The notes below the pieces were generated by a model. It was not told the origin of the DNA. It saw nothing but the letters and a program-made list of their open reading frames with translations, and did not search any database. This document shows positions 54,552 through 63,043 of a stretch of 64,000 bases of DNA, piece after piece. The stretch comes from Pseudomonas sp. P5_109. GTDB lineage: Bacteria; Pseudomonadota; Gammaproteobacteria; Pseudomonadales; Pseudomonadaceae. The DNA lies in contig NZ_CP125380.1 of the NCBI RefSeq assembly GCF_034009455.1, positions 6,801,001 through 6,865,000 on the forward strand. Direction: 5' to 3'. Every line of letters begins with the position of its first letter. Positions within the stretch are counted from its first letter, which is position 1. A program made the position numbers and the translations under genes.

Positions 54552-55451
54552 ATGAGCACGCCCAATGTTGAAGCCGTAAAACTGGATGAACTGAACTGCT
54601 GGCGTATCCGCCACGGTCAGGCCGAATTACTGGTGGCCCAGCAAGGTGCGCACATCCTCAGCTATCAATTGGCAGGCCAGCCGCCGCTGATCTGGCTCAA
54701 CGACGAGGCTGTATTCAAGACCGGCAAGAGCATCCGTGCCGGCGTGCCGGTGTGCTGGCCGTGGTTCGGCGTGTTTGAGCGCAATCCGCAAAGCGTTCAG
54801 GCGATGCGCGTCAGCAATGAAGCGCCGTCGGCCCACGGTTTTGTGCGAGCGATGGATTGGGAACTGGGCGGCATCGAAGCCGAGGGCGAAAGCCTGAAGG
54901 TCGAATTCCTCCTGCCCTACCCCGAAGGCGGCTTTCCCGGCTGGCCGCACCAGGTGGATTTGAAGCTGAGCATTCGCCTCGACGAGCAATTGCATATCCA
55001 CCTGACCAGCCACAACCGGGGCGCTGAAGCCGTCAGCATCAGCCAGGCGCTGCACAGTTATTTTGCCGTCAGCGATGTGCGCGATGTGCACGTCGAAGGC
55101 GTGGACGGTCTCAACTACATCGAAACCCTGGACAACTGGAAAACCGTCACCCAGACCGGTGACCTGCGTTTTACCGGCGAGACCGACCGCATCTACCTCG
55201 ATGCCCCGTCGCAACTGAGCATCGTCGATCCGGCTTGGGAACGGCGCATCGTACTGACCAGCAGTGGTTCGCGTACGGCGGTTATCTGGAACCCATGGAC
55301 CGACCGCGCCGCCGCGTTCAGCGACATGGCGGACGACGGTTGGCAGCGCATGCTGTGCATCGAGACGGCGAACGTGATGGGCGATGTGGTGAACCTGAAA
55401 CCAGGTGCCAACCATACGTTGAGCGTGAGCGTCGGTAGCAAACCGCTCTAA
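54552..55451 (+). CDS. D-hexose-6-phosphate mutarotase (YeaD-like aldose 1-epimerase)
   Basis: This is a 299-residue galactose-mutarotase-fold protein. AELLVAQQGAHILSYQLAGQ near the start, VPVCWPWFG, AHGFVRAMDWEL, QALHSYFAVSD with the catalytic His, and RMLCIETANV with the catalytic Glu are present. It interconverts the anomers of glucose-6-phosphate or a related hexose phosphate. It is preceded by a GAG-rich site and follows the thioesterase after 68 bases. Confidence 0.92.
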   Translation: MSTPNVEAVKLDELNCWRIRHGQAELLVAQQGAHILSYQLAGQPPLIWLNDEAVFKTGKSIRAGVPVCWPWFGVFERNPQSVQAMRVSNEAPSAHGFVRAMDWELGGIEAEGESLKVEFLLPYPEGGFPGWPHQVDLKLSIRLDEQLHIHLTSHNRGAEAVSISQALHSYFAVSDVRDVHVEGVDGLNYIETLDNWKTVTQTGDLRFTGETDRIYLDAPSQLSIVDPAWERRIVLTSSGSRTAVIWNPWTDRAAAFSDMADDGWQRMLCIETANVMGDVVNLKPGANHTLSVSVGSKPL

Positions 55452-55470
55452 TCAATGCCACAAAACCAAT

Positions 55471-55559
55471 GTGGGAGCGGGCTTGCTCGCGAAGGGGCCA
55501 TAACATTCAACATCATCGTTGGCTGTTACACCGCCTTCGCGAGCAAGCCCGCTCCCACA
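55471..55559. repeat. REP doublet (GTGGGAGCGGGCTTGCTCGC family)
   Basis: An inverted pair between the convergent mutarotase and DUF3299 genes, with a spacer akin to the copies at 21250, 24564 and 61100. Confidence 0.88.
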
Positions 55560-55568
55560 TTTGCATCT

Positions 55569-56105
55569 CTACAAGTCTGACTCTTTCACCACCCGCACCT
55601 GCTGCGCATCCAGTGCATACGCCGCATCGGCCAGGTCGTTGCTGACCTTCTCGACTTTCAGCGTGCCGGTGACCCACAGCGGCGTGTAGATATCGTTCAG
55701 TTTCAGGCCCTTTGGATAGCGCACCAGAACCAGCTGGTTAGGCGGCGGCGGTGGCACATGGATGCAGGCACCCGGGTACGGCACCAGGAAGAACAAGGTA
55801 CTGCGGCCCTTGGCGTCGGACTCCAGCGGCACCGGGTAACCGCCAATGCGGATGTTCCTGTCGTTCATCGACGCAACGGTCTTGGTCGAATACATCACCG
55901 CCGGCAAGCCTTTGGCCTGCTTCATCCCACCTTTGTCGGTGAAAGTGCCATTGGCCTCAGGGGAGTTGTGGTCGATTTCAGGCATGGCCTCAAGGGCCTT
56001 CTGGTCCGACTTGGGCATCAATTCGAGCCAGTCGGTTTCCGGCAGTTCGCCGGCATGGGCAAAGCCTGTACCCAGTAAAACAAGAGTCAACAAAAGACGG
56101 CGCAT
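55569..56105 (-). CDS. DUF3299 periplasmic protein
   Basis: The 178-residue protein has a signal peptide (MRRLLLTLVLLGTGFAHA, cleavage before GELPETD). IRIGGYPVPLESDAKGRSTL, FFLVPYPGACIHVPPPPPNQ and VTGTLKVEKVSNDLADAAYA are the DUF3299 pattern, including one conserved Cys in PGACIH. Such proteins often accompany MacB-type or metal-handling systems, but none is present here. The function is unknown. Confidence 0.85.
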   Translation of the reverse strand: MRRLLLTLVLLGTGFAHAGELPETDWLELMPKSDQKALEAMPEIDHNSPEANGTFTDKGGMKQAKGLPAVMYSTKTVASMNDRNIRIGGYPVPLESDAKGRSTLFFLVPYPGACIHVPPPPPNQLVLVRYPKGLKLNDIYTPLWVTGTLKVEKVSNDLADAAYALDAQQVRVVKESDL

Positions 56106-56192
56106 GAAGGTGCTCGGTAAAGGGAAGAACAGGAAACGCCGAGCATTCTAGCCCTCCCCGCGCGCCGCGCAGAGAGGGTTTTGTCGCTTCAA

Positions 56193-56438
56193 TCAGTTCT
56201 TTTTGACGAGGCCGTAGATCACCAGCAGCACCACCGCGCCTACCAGCGCACCGATGAAGCCAGCACCTTGACCAGCCTGGTAGATGCCCAGGGCTTGACC
56301 GCCGTAAGTGGCCGCCAGCGAACCGCCGATACCGAGCAGGATCGTCATGATCCAGCCCATGCTGTCATCGCCCGGTTTCAGGAACCGCGCCAGCAGGCCG
56401 ACGATCAAGCCAATAAAGATGGTTCCGATAATTCCCAT
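56193..56438 (-). CDS. GlsB/YeaQ/YmgE family stress membrane protein
   Basis: The 81-residue protein has three hydrophobic segments and the transglycosylase-associated family pattern: MGIIGTIFIGLIVGLLARFL, KPGDDSMGWIMTILLGIGGS, AGFIGALVGAVVLLVIYGLV. It is a small inner-membrane protein tied to general stress in several bacteria; the mechanism is unknown. The ribosome site GAGAGGGG precedes the ATG. Confidence 0.9.
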   Translation of the reverse strand: MGIIGTIFIGLIVGLLARFLKPGDDSMGWIMTILLGIGGSLAATYGGQALGIYQAGQGAGFIGALVGAVVLLVIYGLVKKN

Positions 56439-56544
56439 GGCATTCCCCTCTCAATGAAATAGCTATTTGAAAGCCTAGTCAGACTTTCGCAACCTGCCAT
56501 GAGAGAACGGCGCAACCCGAAGGTTCCGCCGTTGCCGGATAAAA

Positions 56545-57627
56545 CTATTCGGCGATCAGTGCTTCAACCTTGAGAATCTGGGCCGCCAGGGTCTCGCGGT
56601 CTGCACAACGAAGGTTGGCGTGACCGACCTTGCGGCCGACCTTGAACGCCTTGCCATAGTGATGCAGATGGCAATCGGCGATGTTCAGGACCTTCTCGGT
56701 CTCTGGCACTTTGCCGATGAAGTTGAGCATCGCGCTTTCACCAACCTTGGCCGTCGAACCCAACGGCAGACCGGCAACCGCCCGCAGGTGGTTTTCGAAC
56801 TGGCTGCACTCGGCGCCTTCAGTGGTCCAGTGACCGGAGTTGTGCACGCGCGGGGCAATTTCGTTGGCCTTCAGGCCACCGTCGACTTCAAAGAACTCGA
56901 ACGCCATCACACCGACGTAATCCAGCTGCTTGAGCACACGGCTGGAGTAGTCTTCAGCCAGGGCTTGCAACGGGTGATCGGTGCTTGCCACCGACAGCTT
57001 GAGGATGCCGCTGTCGTGGGTGTTGTGCACCAACGGATAGAAGCGGGTTTCACCGTCGCGGGCACGCACGGCGATCAGCGAGACTTCACCGGTGAACGGC
57101 ACGAAGCCTTCCAGCAGGCAAGCCACGCTGCCCAGCTCGGCGAAGGTGCCGACTACATCTTCAGGGGTGCGCAGGACTTTCTGGCCCTTGCCGTCGTAAC
57201 CCAGGGTACGGGTCTTGAGCACTGCCGGCAGGCCGATGGAAGCCACGGCGGCGTCCAGGTCAGCCTGGGACTGGATATCCGCGAACGCCGGGGTAGGAAT
57301 CCCCAGGTCCTTGAACATGCTCTTCTCGAACCAGCGATCGCGGGCGATGCGCAGCGCTTCGGCGCTCGGGTAGACCGGAACGAATTGCGACAGGAACGCG
57401 ACGGTTTCCGCCGGAACGCTTTCGAACTCGAAGGTCACCAGATCGACTTCATCGGCCAGTTGACGCAGGTGATCCTGATCGCCGTAATCGGCGCGCAGGT
57501 GTTCGCCCAACGCGGCTGCGCAAGCATCCGGTGCCGGGTCCAGGAAAGCGAAGTTCATGCCCAGCGGAGTGCCCGCCAGCGCCAACATGCGACCCAGTTG
57601 GCCGCCACCGATTACACCGATTTTCAT
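56545..57627 (-). CDS. purK: 5-(carboxyamino)imidazole ribonucleotide synthase
   Basis: The 360-residue ATP-grasp enzyme uses ATP and bicarbonate to carboxylate AIR in purine synthesis. The N-terminal MKIGVIGGGQLGRMLALAG, ATP-grasp segments LKTRTLGYDGKGQKVL and EGFVPFTGEVSLIAVR, and ANEIAPRVHNSGHWTTEGA are clear. The start at 57627 is the family start; the frame runs on upstream into purE. It is separated from purE by 11 bases and forms the purE-purK operon. Confidence 0.97.
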   Translation of the reverse strand: MKIGVIGGGQLGRMLALAGTPLGMNFAFLDPAPDACAAALGEHLRADYGDQDHLRQLADEVDLVTFEFESVPAETVAFLSQFVPVYPSAEALRIARDRWFEKSMFKDLGIPTPAFADIQSQADLDAAVASIGLPAVLKTRTLGYDGKGQKVLRTPEDVVGTFAELGSVACLLEGFVPFTGEVSLIAVRARDGETRFYPLVHNTHDSGILKLSVASTDHPLQALAEDYSSRVLKQLDYVGVMAFEFFEVDGGLKANEIAPRVHNSGHWTTEGAECSQFENHLRAVAGLPLGSTAKVGESAMLNFIGKVPETEKVLNIADCHLHHYGKAFKVGRKVGHANLRCADRETLAAQILKVEALIAE

Positions 57628-57638
57628 CGTCAACAACC

Positions 57639-58130
57639 TCAGGCGATGCGTGGGTCTGGATTGTCCAGGACGCTGTCTGTCTGCTCGGCACGGAAGGTTT
57701 TCAGCACCTCGTGGAACTGCGGGTGCTTGGCGCCAAGGATACTTGCCGACAGCAGCGCTGCGTTGATCGCGCCGGCCTTGCCGATGGCCAGGGTGGCGAC
57801 CGGAATGCCTGCTGGCATCTGCACAATAGACAGTAGCGAGTCGACGCCCGAAAGCATTGCCGACTGTACCGGTACGCCCAGCACCGGCAGGTGGGTCTTG
57901 GCTGCACACATGCCTGGCAGGTGAGCCGCGCCACCGGCACCGGCGATGATCACCTCGATGCCTCGTGCCTCGGCCTCTTCGGCGTACTGGAACAGCAGGT
58001 CCGGGGTGCGGTGGGCAGAAACCACTTTCACCTCGTAGGGGATGCCGAGCTTTTCCAGCATATCGGCGGTGTGGCTAAGGGTGGACCAATCGGACTTGGA
58101 GCCCATGATCACGCCAACCAGTGCACTCAT
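57639..58130 (-). CDS. purE: N5-carboxyaminoimidazole ribonucleotide mutase
   Basis: The 163-residue class I PurE moves the carboxylate from N5 to C4. The active-site loops [16 protein letters not shown] and [15 protein letters not shown] are intact, with [20 protein letters not shown] between. It is the first gene of purEK. A hairpin followed by a T-rich run lies about 40 bases upstream on the same strand. Confidence 0.97.
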   Translation of the reverse strand: MSALVGVIMGSKSDWSTLSHTADMLEKLGIPYEVKVVSAHRTPDLLFQYAEEAEARGIEVIIAGAGGAAHLPGMCAAKTHLPVLGVPVQSAMLSGVDSLLSIVQMPAGIPVATLAIGKAGAINAALLSASILGAKHPQFHEVLKTFRAEQTDSVLDNPDPRIA

Positions 58131-58171
58131 CGTCGTGCCTCTTCTCTCTGGGCGCCCGCAGGCGCATCAAA

Positions 58172-58201
58172 AAACAACAAGCCACGCAGGATGCGTGGCT
58201 T
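58172..58201 (-). terminator. Terminator/attenuator hairpin upstream of purE
   Basis: AAGCCACGCA (58179-58188) and TGCGTGGCTT (58192-58201) form a perfect 10-bp stem with a 3-base loop, followed on the minus strand by GTTGTTTTTTG. It either ends the transcript of the LysR gene to the right or attenuates purEK. Confidence 0.7.
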
Positions 58202-58354
58202 GATTGTACGAATTATGGCCAGTCGTAACCGGCCGAAGGCCGCGCAGTATACCTCAAAGAAGCAGATAAACAGCCCCTGTGGCGACCATCTGTCATACGG
58301 CGCAAAGCGCCGGTTTTATTGACCGCAAGGTCAATCAAATCCACCCAAAATCCC

Positions 58355-58442
58355 CGTAGGAGCCGGCTTGCTGGCGAACCAGGCGACGTGCCGTGTCAGG
58401 CAGACCGGCGGCGTCTGGATAGCCAGCAAGCCGGCGCCTACA
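58355..58442. repeat. REP doublet (GTAGGAGCCGGCTTGCTGGCG family)
   Basis: CGTAGGAGCCGGCTTGCTGG and its inverse ending at 58442; the right unit contains the stop codon of the LysR gene. Confidence 0.85.
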
Positions 58443-59355
58443 GTCCTGTAGGCGTTTGGGCTGCGCCCCCTTCGAGCTTGCGCCACAACAACCGCACGTT
58501 CGCCTTGCGCACCAACGCACAGCGATACAGGCGAATCTCCAGCGGCACATGCCATTGCGGGCCGCCGCAGACCACCAACTCACCACGCGCCAGTTCGGCA
58601 CGCACGCTCAATTGCGGCACCCAGGCGATGCCCAACCCCTCCAGGGCCATGCTTTTCAGGCTGTCGGCCATGGCGGTTTCGTAGATGGTGGTGAAGCGCA
58701 GTGCCCGTTGGCGCAACAGCATGTTCACCGAACGGCCGAGAAACGCGCCGGCACTGTAGGCCAGCAGCGGCACGCTGGCCTCGCCTTCCAGGTCGAACAA
58801 CGGCTTGCCGTCGGCATCGGCGGCACACACCGGAAGCATTTCGGTGTGACCCAAGTGCAGCGACGGGAAGATTTCCGGGTCCATTTGCATCGCCGCGTCC
58901 GGGTCGTAGAACGCGAGCATCAAATCACAGCCGCCTTCACGCAAGGCATGCACGGCGTCGCCAACGTTGGTCGCCACCAGTCGCGTGGCGATGTTCAAGC
59001 CTTCGTTGCGCAACTGCGCGATCCAGCGCGGAAAGAAACCCAGCGCCAGGGAGTGCGCCGCAGCGACCTGCATCACTTCGCCCTGGCCGCCTTCCAGGTG
59101 ATGCAGATGGCGTAACACTTCGCCGAGCTGCTCGACCACGGTGCGTGCGGTGACCAGAAACAATTGTCCCGCCGCCGTCAGTTCGATCGGCGTGCGCGAG
59201 CGATTGACCAGGGTCAGCCCCAGCGCCGCCTCCAGGCTGCGGATTCGCCGGCTGAACGCCGGTTGCGTCACAAAGCGTCGTTCCGCTGCCTGGGAGAAGC
59301 TGCGGGTGGCGGCCAGGGCACTGAAGTCCTCGAGCCATTTGCTTTCCAGATTCAT
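58438..59355 (-). CDS. LysR-type regulator (HypT/YjiE-like)
   Basis: The 305-residue LysR protein has an N-terminal HTH (LAATRSFSQAAERRFVTQPA) followed by FSRRIRSLEAALGLTLVNRS. The opening MNLESKWLEDFSALA resembles HypT (YjiE), a hypochlorite-responsive regulator, but the likeness may extend only to the DNA-binding part. Start at 59355; the frame is open upstream. It is divergent from aspA with about 180 bases between starts, so it is the likely regulator of aspA. Its stop lies inside a REP. Confidence 0.85.
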   Translation of the reverse strand: MNLESKWLEDFSALAATRSFSQAAERRFVTQPAFSRRIRSLEAALGLTLVNRSRTPIELTAAGQLFLVTARTVVEQLGEVLRHLHHLEGGQGEVMQVAAAHSLALGFFPRWIAQLRNEGLNIATRLVATNVGDAVHALREGGCDLMLAFYDPDAAMQMDPEIFPSLHLGHTEMLPVCAADADGKPLFDLEGEASVPLLAYSAGAFLGRSVNMLLRQRALRFTTIYETAMADSLKSMALEGLGIAWVPQLSVRAELARGELVVCGGPQWHVPLEIRLYRCALVRKANVRLLWRKLEGGAAQTPTGL

Positions 59356-59535
59356 CACGTCCTCCCGGACACGCACCAATTTAGGTCACACGCTCGCCGT
59401 CAGGCCGGCGTCACACGGGCATTATGCCGAATGTGCATAGCCTAGTGTTTAACAGCATTGGCCCAAAATTCCGCACAAGCCTAGCATTCACAACGTTCCG
59501 GCACAGACCGGGTCCATATTGAGATGATTTCTATC

Positions 59536-60960
59536 ATGTCCTCCGCTGCATCATTCCGCACAGAAAATGACCTGCTTGGCGCCCTCGAAGTACCGGCTCA
59601 AGCGTATTACGGTATCCAGACCCTGCGAGCGGTGAATAACTTCCGCCTCTCGGGCGTTCCGATTTCGCATTACCCGAAACTGGTTGTCGGCCTGGCCATG
59701 GTTAAACAGGCCGCCGCTGACGCCAACCGTGAGTTGGGTCACCTGAGCGAAGCCAAGCACGCTGCCATCAGCGAAGCCTGTGCGCGTTTGATCCGCGGCG
59801 ACTTCCACGAAGAGTTCGTGGTCGACATGATTCAAGGCGGCGCCGGTACCTCCACCAACATGAACGCCAACGAAGTGATCGCCAACGTTGCTCTGGAAGC
59901 AATGGGTCACCAGAAAGGCGAGTACCAGTACCTGCACCCGAACGACGACGTGAACATGGCGCAGTCGACCAACGACGCCTACCCGACGGCGATCCGCCTG
60001 GGTCTGTTGCTCGGTCACGACACCCTGCTGGCCAGCCTCGACAGCCTGATTCAAGCGTTCGCGGCCAAGGGCAAAGAATTCGATCACGTCCTGAAAATGG
60101 GCCGTACCCAACTTCAAGACGCCGTGCCGATGACCCTCGGCCAGGAATTTCGTGCCTTCGCCACCACCATGGGCGAAGACCTGGCTCGCCTGAAGACGCT
60201 GGCCCCGGAACTGCTGACTGAAGTGAACCTGGGTGGCACCGCGATCGGTACCGGCATCAACGCCGACCCGCGTTATCAAGCGCTGGCGGTACAGCGTCTG
60301 GCACTGATCAGCGGTCAACCGCTGGTACCGGCGGCCGACCTGATCGAAGCGACTTCCGACATGGGCGCCTTCGTGCTGTTCTCCGGCATGCTCAAGCGCA
60401 CCGCGGTCAAGCTGTCGAAGATCTGCAACGACCTGCGCCTGCTGTCCAGCGGCCCACGCACCGGCATCAACGAAATCAACCTGCCGGCGCGTCAGCCAGG
60501 CAGCTCGATCATGCCAGGCAAGGTCAACCCGGTGATCCCGGAAGCTGTTAACCAGGTTGCATTCCAGGTCATCGGTAACGACCTGGCGCTGACCATGGCA
60601 GCCGAAGGCGGCCAACTGCAGTTGAACGTGATGGAGCCGCTGATCGCTTTCAAGATCTTCGACTCGATCCGCCTGCTGCAACGCGCCATGGACATGCTGC
60701 GCGAGCACTGCATCGTCGGCATCACTGCCAACGAAGCACGCTGCCGTGAACTGGTCGAGCACTCGATCGGCCTGGTCACCGCGCTGAACCCGTACATCGG
60801 CTACAAAAACGCCACCCGCATCGCCGGCCTCGCTCTTGAAAGCGGCCGCGGTGTGCTGGAACTGGTGCGCGAAGAAGGTCTGCTCGACGAAGCCATGCTC
60901 GCCGACATCCTGCGCCCGGAAAACATGATTGCTCCGCGCCTGGTGCCTCTGAAGGCATAA
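59536..60960 (+). CDS. aspA: Aspartate ammonia-lyase
   Basis: The 474-residue fumarase/aspartase-superfamily enzyme turns aspartate into fumarate and ammonia. The signature GSSIMPGKVNPVIPE (the active-site loop serine) is present, with GGAGTSTNMNANEVIANVAL and TQLQDAVPMTLGQEF. The start at 59536 (MSSAASFRTENDLLG) matches the usual length; ATG 59524 would add four residues. Together with the asparaginase and symporter downstream it forms an Asp/Asn catabolic cluster. Confidence 0.97.
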   Translation: MSSAASFRTENDLLGALEVPAQAYYGIQTLRAVNNFRLSGVPISHYPKLVVGLAMVKQAAADANRELGHLSEAKHAAISEACARLIRGDFHEEFVVDMIQGGAGTSTNMNANEVIANVALEAMGHQKGEYQYLHPNDDVNMAQSTNDAYPTAIRLGLLLGHDTLLASLDSLIQAFAAKGKEFDHVLKMGRTQLQDAVPMTLGQEFRAFATTMGEDLARLKTLAPELLTEVNLGGTAIGTGINADPRYQALAVQRLALISGQPLVPAADLIEATSDMGAFVLFSGMLKRTAVKLSKICNDLRLLSSGPRTGINEINLPARQPGSSIMPGKVNPVIPEAVNQVAFQVIGNDLALTMAAEGGQLQLNVMEPLIAFKIFDSIRLLQRAMDMLREHCIVGITANEARCRELVEHSIGLVTALNPYIGYKNATRIAGLALESGRGVLELVREEGLLDEAMLADILRPENMIAPRLVPLKA

Positions 60961-61023
60961 CCCGACGCGTTACTTGTAGCACCGCTCACCAGGTCGAGGG
61001 ACTAGACACCTCTCACCTTTTGA

Positions 61024-61057
61024 GGGCTTGGAGATCACTCTCCAGGCCCTTTTTTTT
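61024..61057 (+). terminator. Intrinsic terminator after aspA
   Basis: GGGCTTGGAGA and TCTCCAGGCCC pair (one G-U) and are followed by TTTTTTTT. Confidence 0.93.
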
Positions 61058-61099
61058 AACTGTTTGATCCTGAGAACCGTATGTCTGGGGACTGACCAA

Positions 61100-61187
61100 T
61101 GTGGGAGCGGGCTTGCTCGCGAAGGCGGCGGCACATTCAACAATGATGTGTCTGATACACCGCTTTCGCGAGCAAGCCCGCTCCCAC
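61100..61187. repeat. REP doublet (GTGGGAGCGGGCTTGCTCGC family)
   Basis: An inverted pair after the aspA terminator. Unlike most copies here it lies between genes of the same direction. Confidence 0.88.
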
Positions 61188-61491
61188 CAAGAGCAGTTCC
61201 CACATAGCCTGACAGCAAAAATGTCAGGTGTTTCAAAGGCTTCGCTTCACCGCACGCACCACAATCGTGCAGACGGACGGTACTGTCATCGGTATAGTGC
61301 CGCCCCTCTTCGCGTGAGCGGTCGTCGGTAGCGAGACCACAACCCATGCGAAACCCGAACTAATAACAAACCCGCGATATGAAACCGGGACGAACTTCGA
61401 TCCGCCTGTTGTGCCGTGCGCCAGCGGGTGTAACTCGATGTGTCTGTCCGGCGAGCATTTGCCTACATAAAAAAACAGCGAGGAATAATCC
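61188..61491 (+). promoter_or_regulatory. Long leader of the symporter gene
   Basis: About 300 bases with no gene. CCTGACA/TGTCAGG (61208-61228) is a perfect 7-bp hairpin. A TATAGT -10-like box is at 61293-61298, but no good -35 precedes it. A perfect CA motif AATAACAA is at 61362-61369, and a clear ribosome site GAGGAATAATCC precedes the ATG. It may be a regulated leader; no known riboswitch was recognised. Confidence 0.4.
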
Positions 61492-62943
61492 ATGCTCGAA
61501 GTCATTAACGACTTCCTCTCAGGGAAAGTACTGATCGTGCTCATTGTCGGGCTCGGTAGCTACTTCACGATCCGCTCGCGTTTCGTTCAACTGCGTCACT
61601 TCTTCCACATGTTCGCGGTGTTCCGCGACAGCCTCAAAAGCAGTGCCGGGCAACTGAGCTCGTTCCAGGCCTTGATGCTCAGCCTCGCTGGCCGCGTCGG
61701 TGCAGGCAACATTGCCGGCGTTGGTATTGCCGTAACCCTCGGTGGCCCCGGTGCAGTGTTCTGGATGTGGGTGACCGCACTGGTCGGCATGTCCAGCAGC
61801 TTCTTCGAATGTTCCCTCGGCCAGCTTTACAAGCGCTGCGATTCCGACGGCACCTTCCGTGGCGGCCCGTCCTATTACATCCAGCACGGCCTGCAAAAAC
61901 GCTGGCTGGGCATGCTGATGGCGTTCCTTCTGTTGGTGACATTCGGCTTCGCCTTCAACGGCCTGCAAGCCCATGCTGTGACGCACTCGTTGAACAACGC
62001 GTTCGGCCTCGACACCACTTACACCGGCATCGGTCTGGCCGTGTTGCTGGGCCTGGTATTCATCGGCGGGATCAAGCGCATCGCCAAGGTCGCTGACCTG
62101 CTGGTGCCGGTGAAAACTCTGGTGTACATCGGCGTGACCCTCTACGTGATCGTGCTGCAGTTCGACCATGTGCCGGGCATGCTGATGACCATCGTCAAGA
62201 GTGCCTTCGGTCTGGACCAGGCCTTCGGTGGCCTGATCGGCAGCGCCATTGTCATGGGCGTGAAGCGTGGCGTGTTTGCCAACGAAGCGGGCCTGGGCAG
62301 TGCGCCGAACGTGGCAGCGGTAGCGTCGGTCGAACACCCGGTGGCGCAAGGCGTGGTCCAGGCGTTCAGCGTGTTCCTCGACACCTTCGTGATCTGCACC
62401 TGCACCGCGTTGCTGATCCTGCTCTCCGGCTTTTACACCCCTGGCTTCGAAGGCGACGGCATTGCCCTGACCCAGAACTCGCTGGCCGCCGTGGTCGGTG
62501 ACTGGGGGCGGATGTTCATCTCCGTGGCCCTGGCGTTGTTCGTGTTCACCTCGATCCTCTACAACTACTACCTGGGCGAGAGCAACCTGCGCTTTCTGAT
62601 CGGTGAAAACCGCAAGGCCCTGATGGGCTATCGCGCACTGGTACTGGTGCTGATTTTCTGGGGCGCCATCGAGAACCTCGGCACCGTGTTCGCCTTCGCC
62701 GACATCACCATGACCATGCTCGCATTCGTCAACCTGATCGCGCTGTTCCTGCTGTTCAAGGTCGGCATGCGCATCCTGCGTGACTACGATGACCAGCGTG
62801 CCGCTGGCATCACCACACCGGTATTCGATTCGAGCAAATTCCCGGATCTTGATCTGGACCTGAAAGCCTGGCCGGCGAACCCGCCAGCACCAGCCGCCAA
62901 GGCTGAAGCTGCCCCGGCAGGCGTGACCGCAGCGCAACGCTGA
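61492..62943 (+). CDS. Alanine/glycine:cation symporter (AGCS family)
   Basis: The 483-residue membrane protein has about 11 helices. FQALMLSLAGRVGAGNIAGV with GIAVTLGGPGAVFWMWVTAL is the AGCS signature, as are GGPSYYIQHGL and VFANEAGLGSAPNVAAVAS. It takes up alanine or glycine (possibly others) with sodium. The C-terminus is an Ala/Pro-rich cytoplasmic tail. It lies between aspA and an asparaginase gene, so a role in uptake of their substrates or products is likely. Confidence 0.93.
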   Translation: MLEVINDFLSGKVLIVLIVGLGSYFTIRSRFVQLRHFFHMFAVFRDSLKSSAGQLSSFQALMLSLAGRVGAGNIAGVGIAVTLGGPGAVFWMWVTALVGMSSSFFECSLGQLYKRCDSDGTFRGGPSYYIQHGLQKRWLGMLMAFLLLVTFGFAFNGLQAHAVTHSLNNAFGLDTTYTGIGLAVLLGLVFIGGIKRIAKVADLLVPVKTLVYIGVTLYVIVLQFDHVPGMLMTIVKSAFGLDQAFGGLIGSAIVMGVKRGVFANEAGLGSAPNVAAVASVEHPVAQGVVQAFSVFLDTFVICTCTALLILLSGFYTPGFEGDGIALTQNSLAAVVGDWGRMFISVALALFVFTSILYNYYLGESNLRFLIGENRKALMGYRALVLVLIFWGAIENLGTVFAFADITMTMLAFVNLIALFLLFKVGMRILRDYDDQRAAGITTPVFDSSKFPDLDLDLKAWPANPPAPAAKAEAAPAGVTAAQR

Positions 62944-62953
62944 TCGGTAAAAA

Positions 62954-62976
62954 CCGGGCGCATCCCCTGCGCCCGG
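62954..62976 (+). terminator. Hairpin between the symporter and asparaginase genes
   Basis: CCGGGCGCA and TGCGCCCGG form a perfect 9-bp stem with loop TCCCC. No T-tract follows, so read-through into the asparaginase gene is likely. Confidence 0.55.
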
Positions 62977-63043
62977 CGTGACACAACTTGCAACCGGCGT
63001 CATGCTCGGACACAAGCCGTCATAGTTTTTTGGAGAACCGCCC

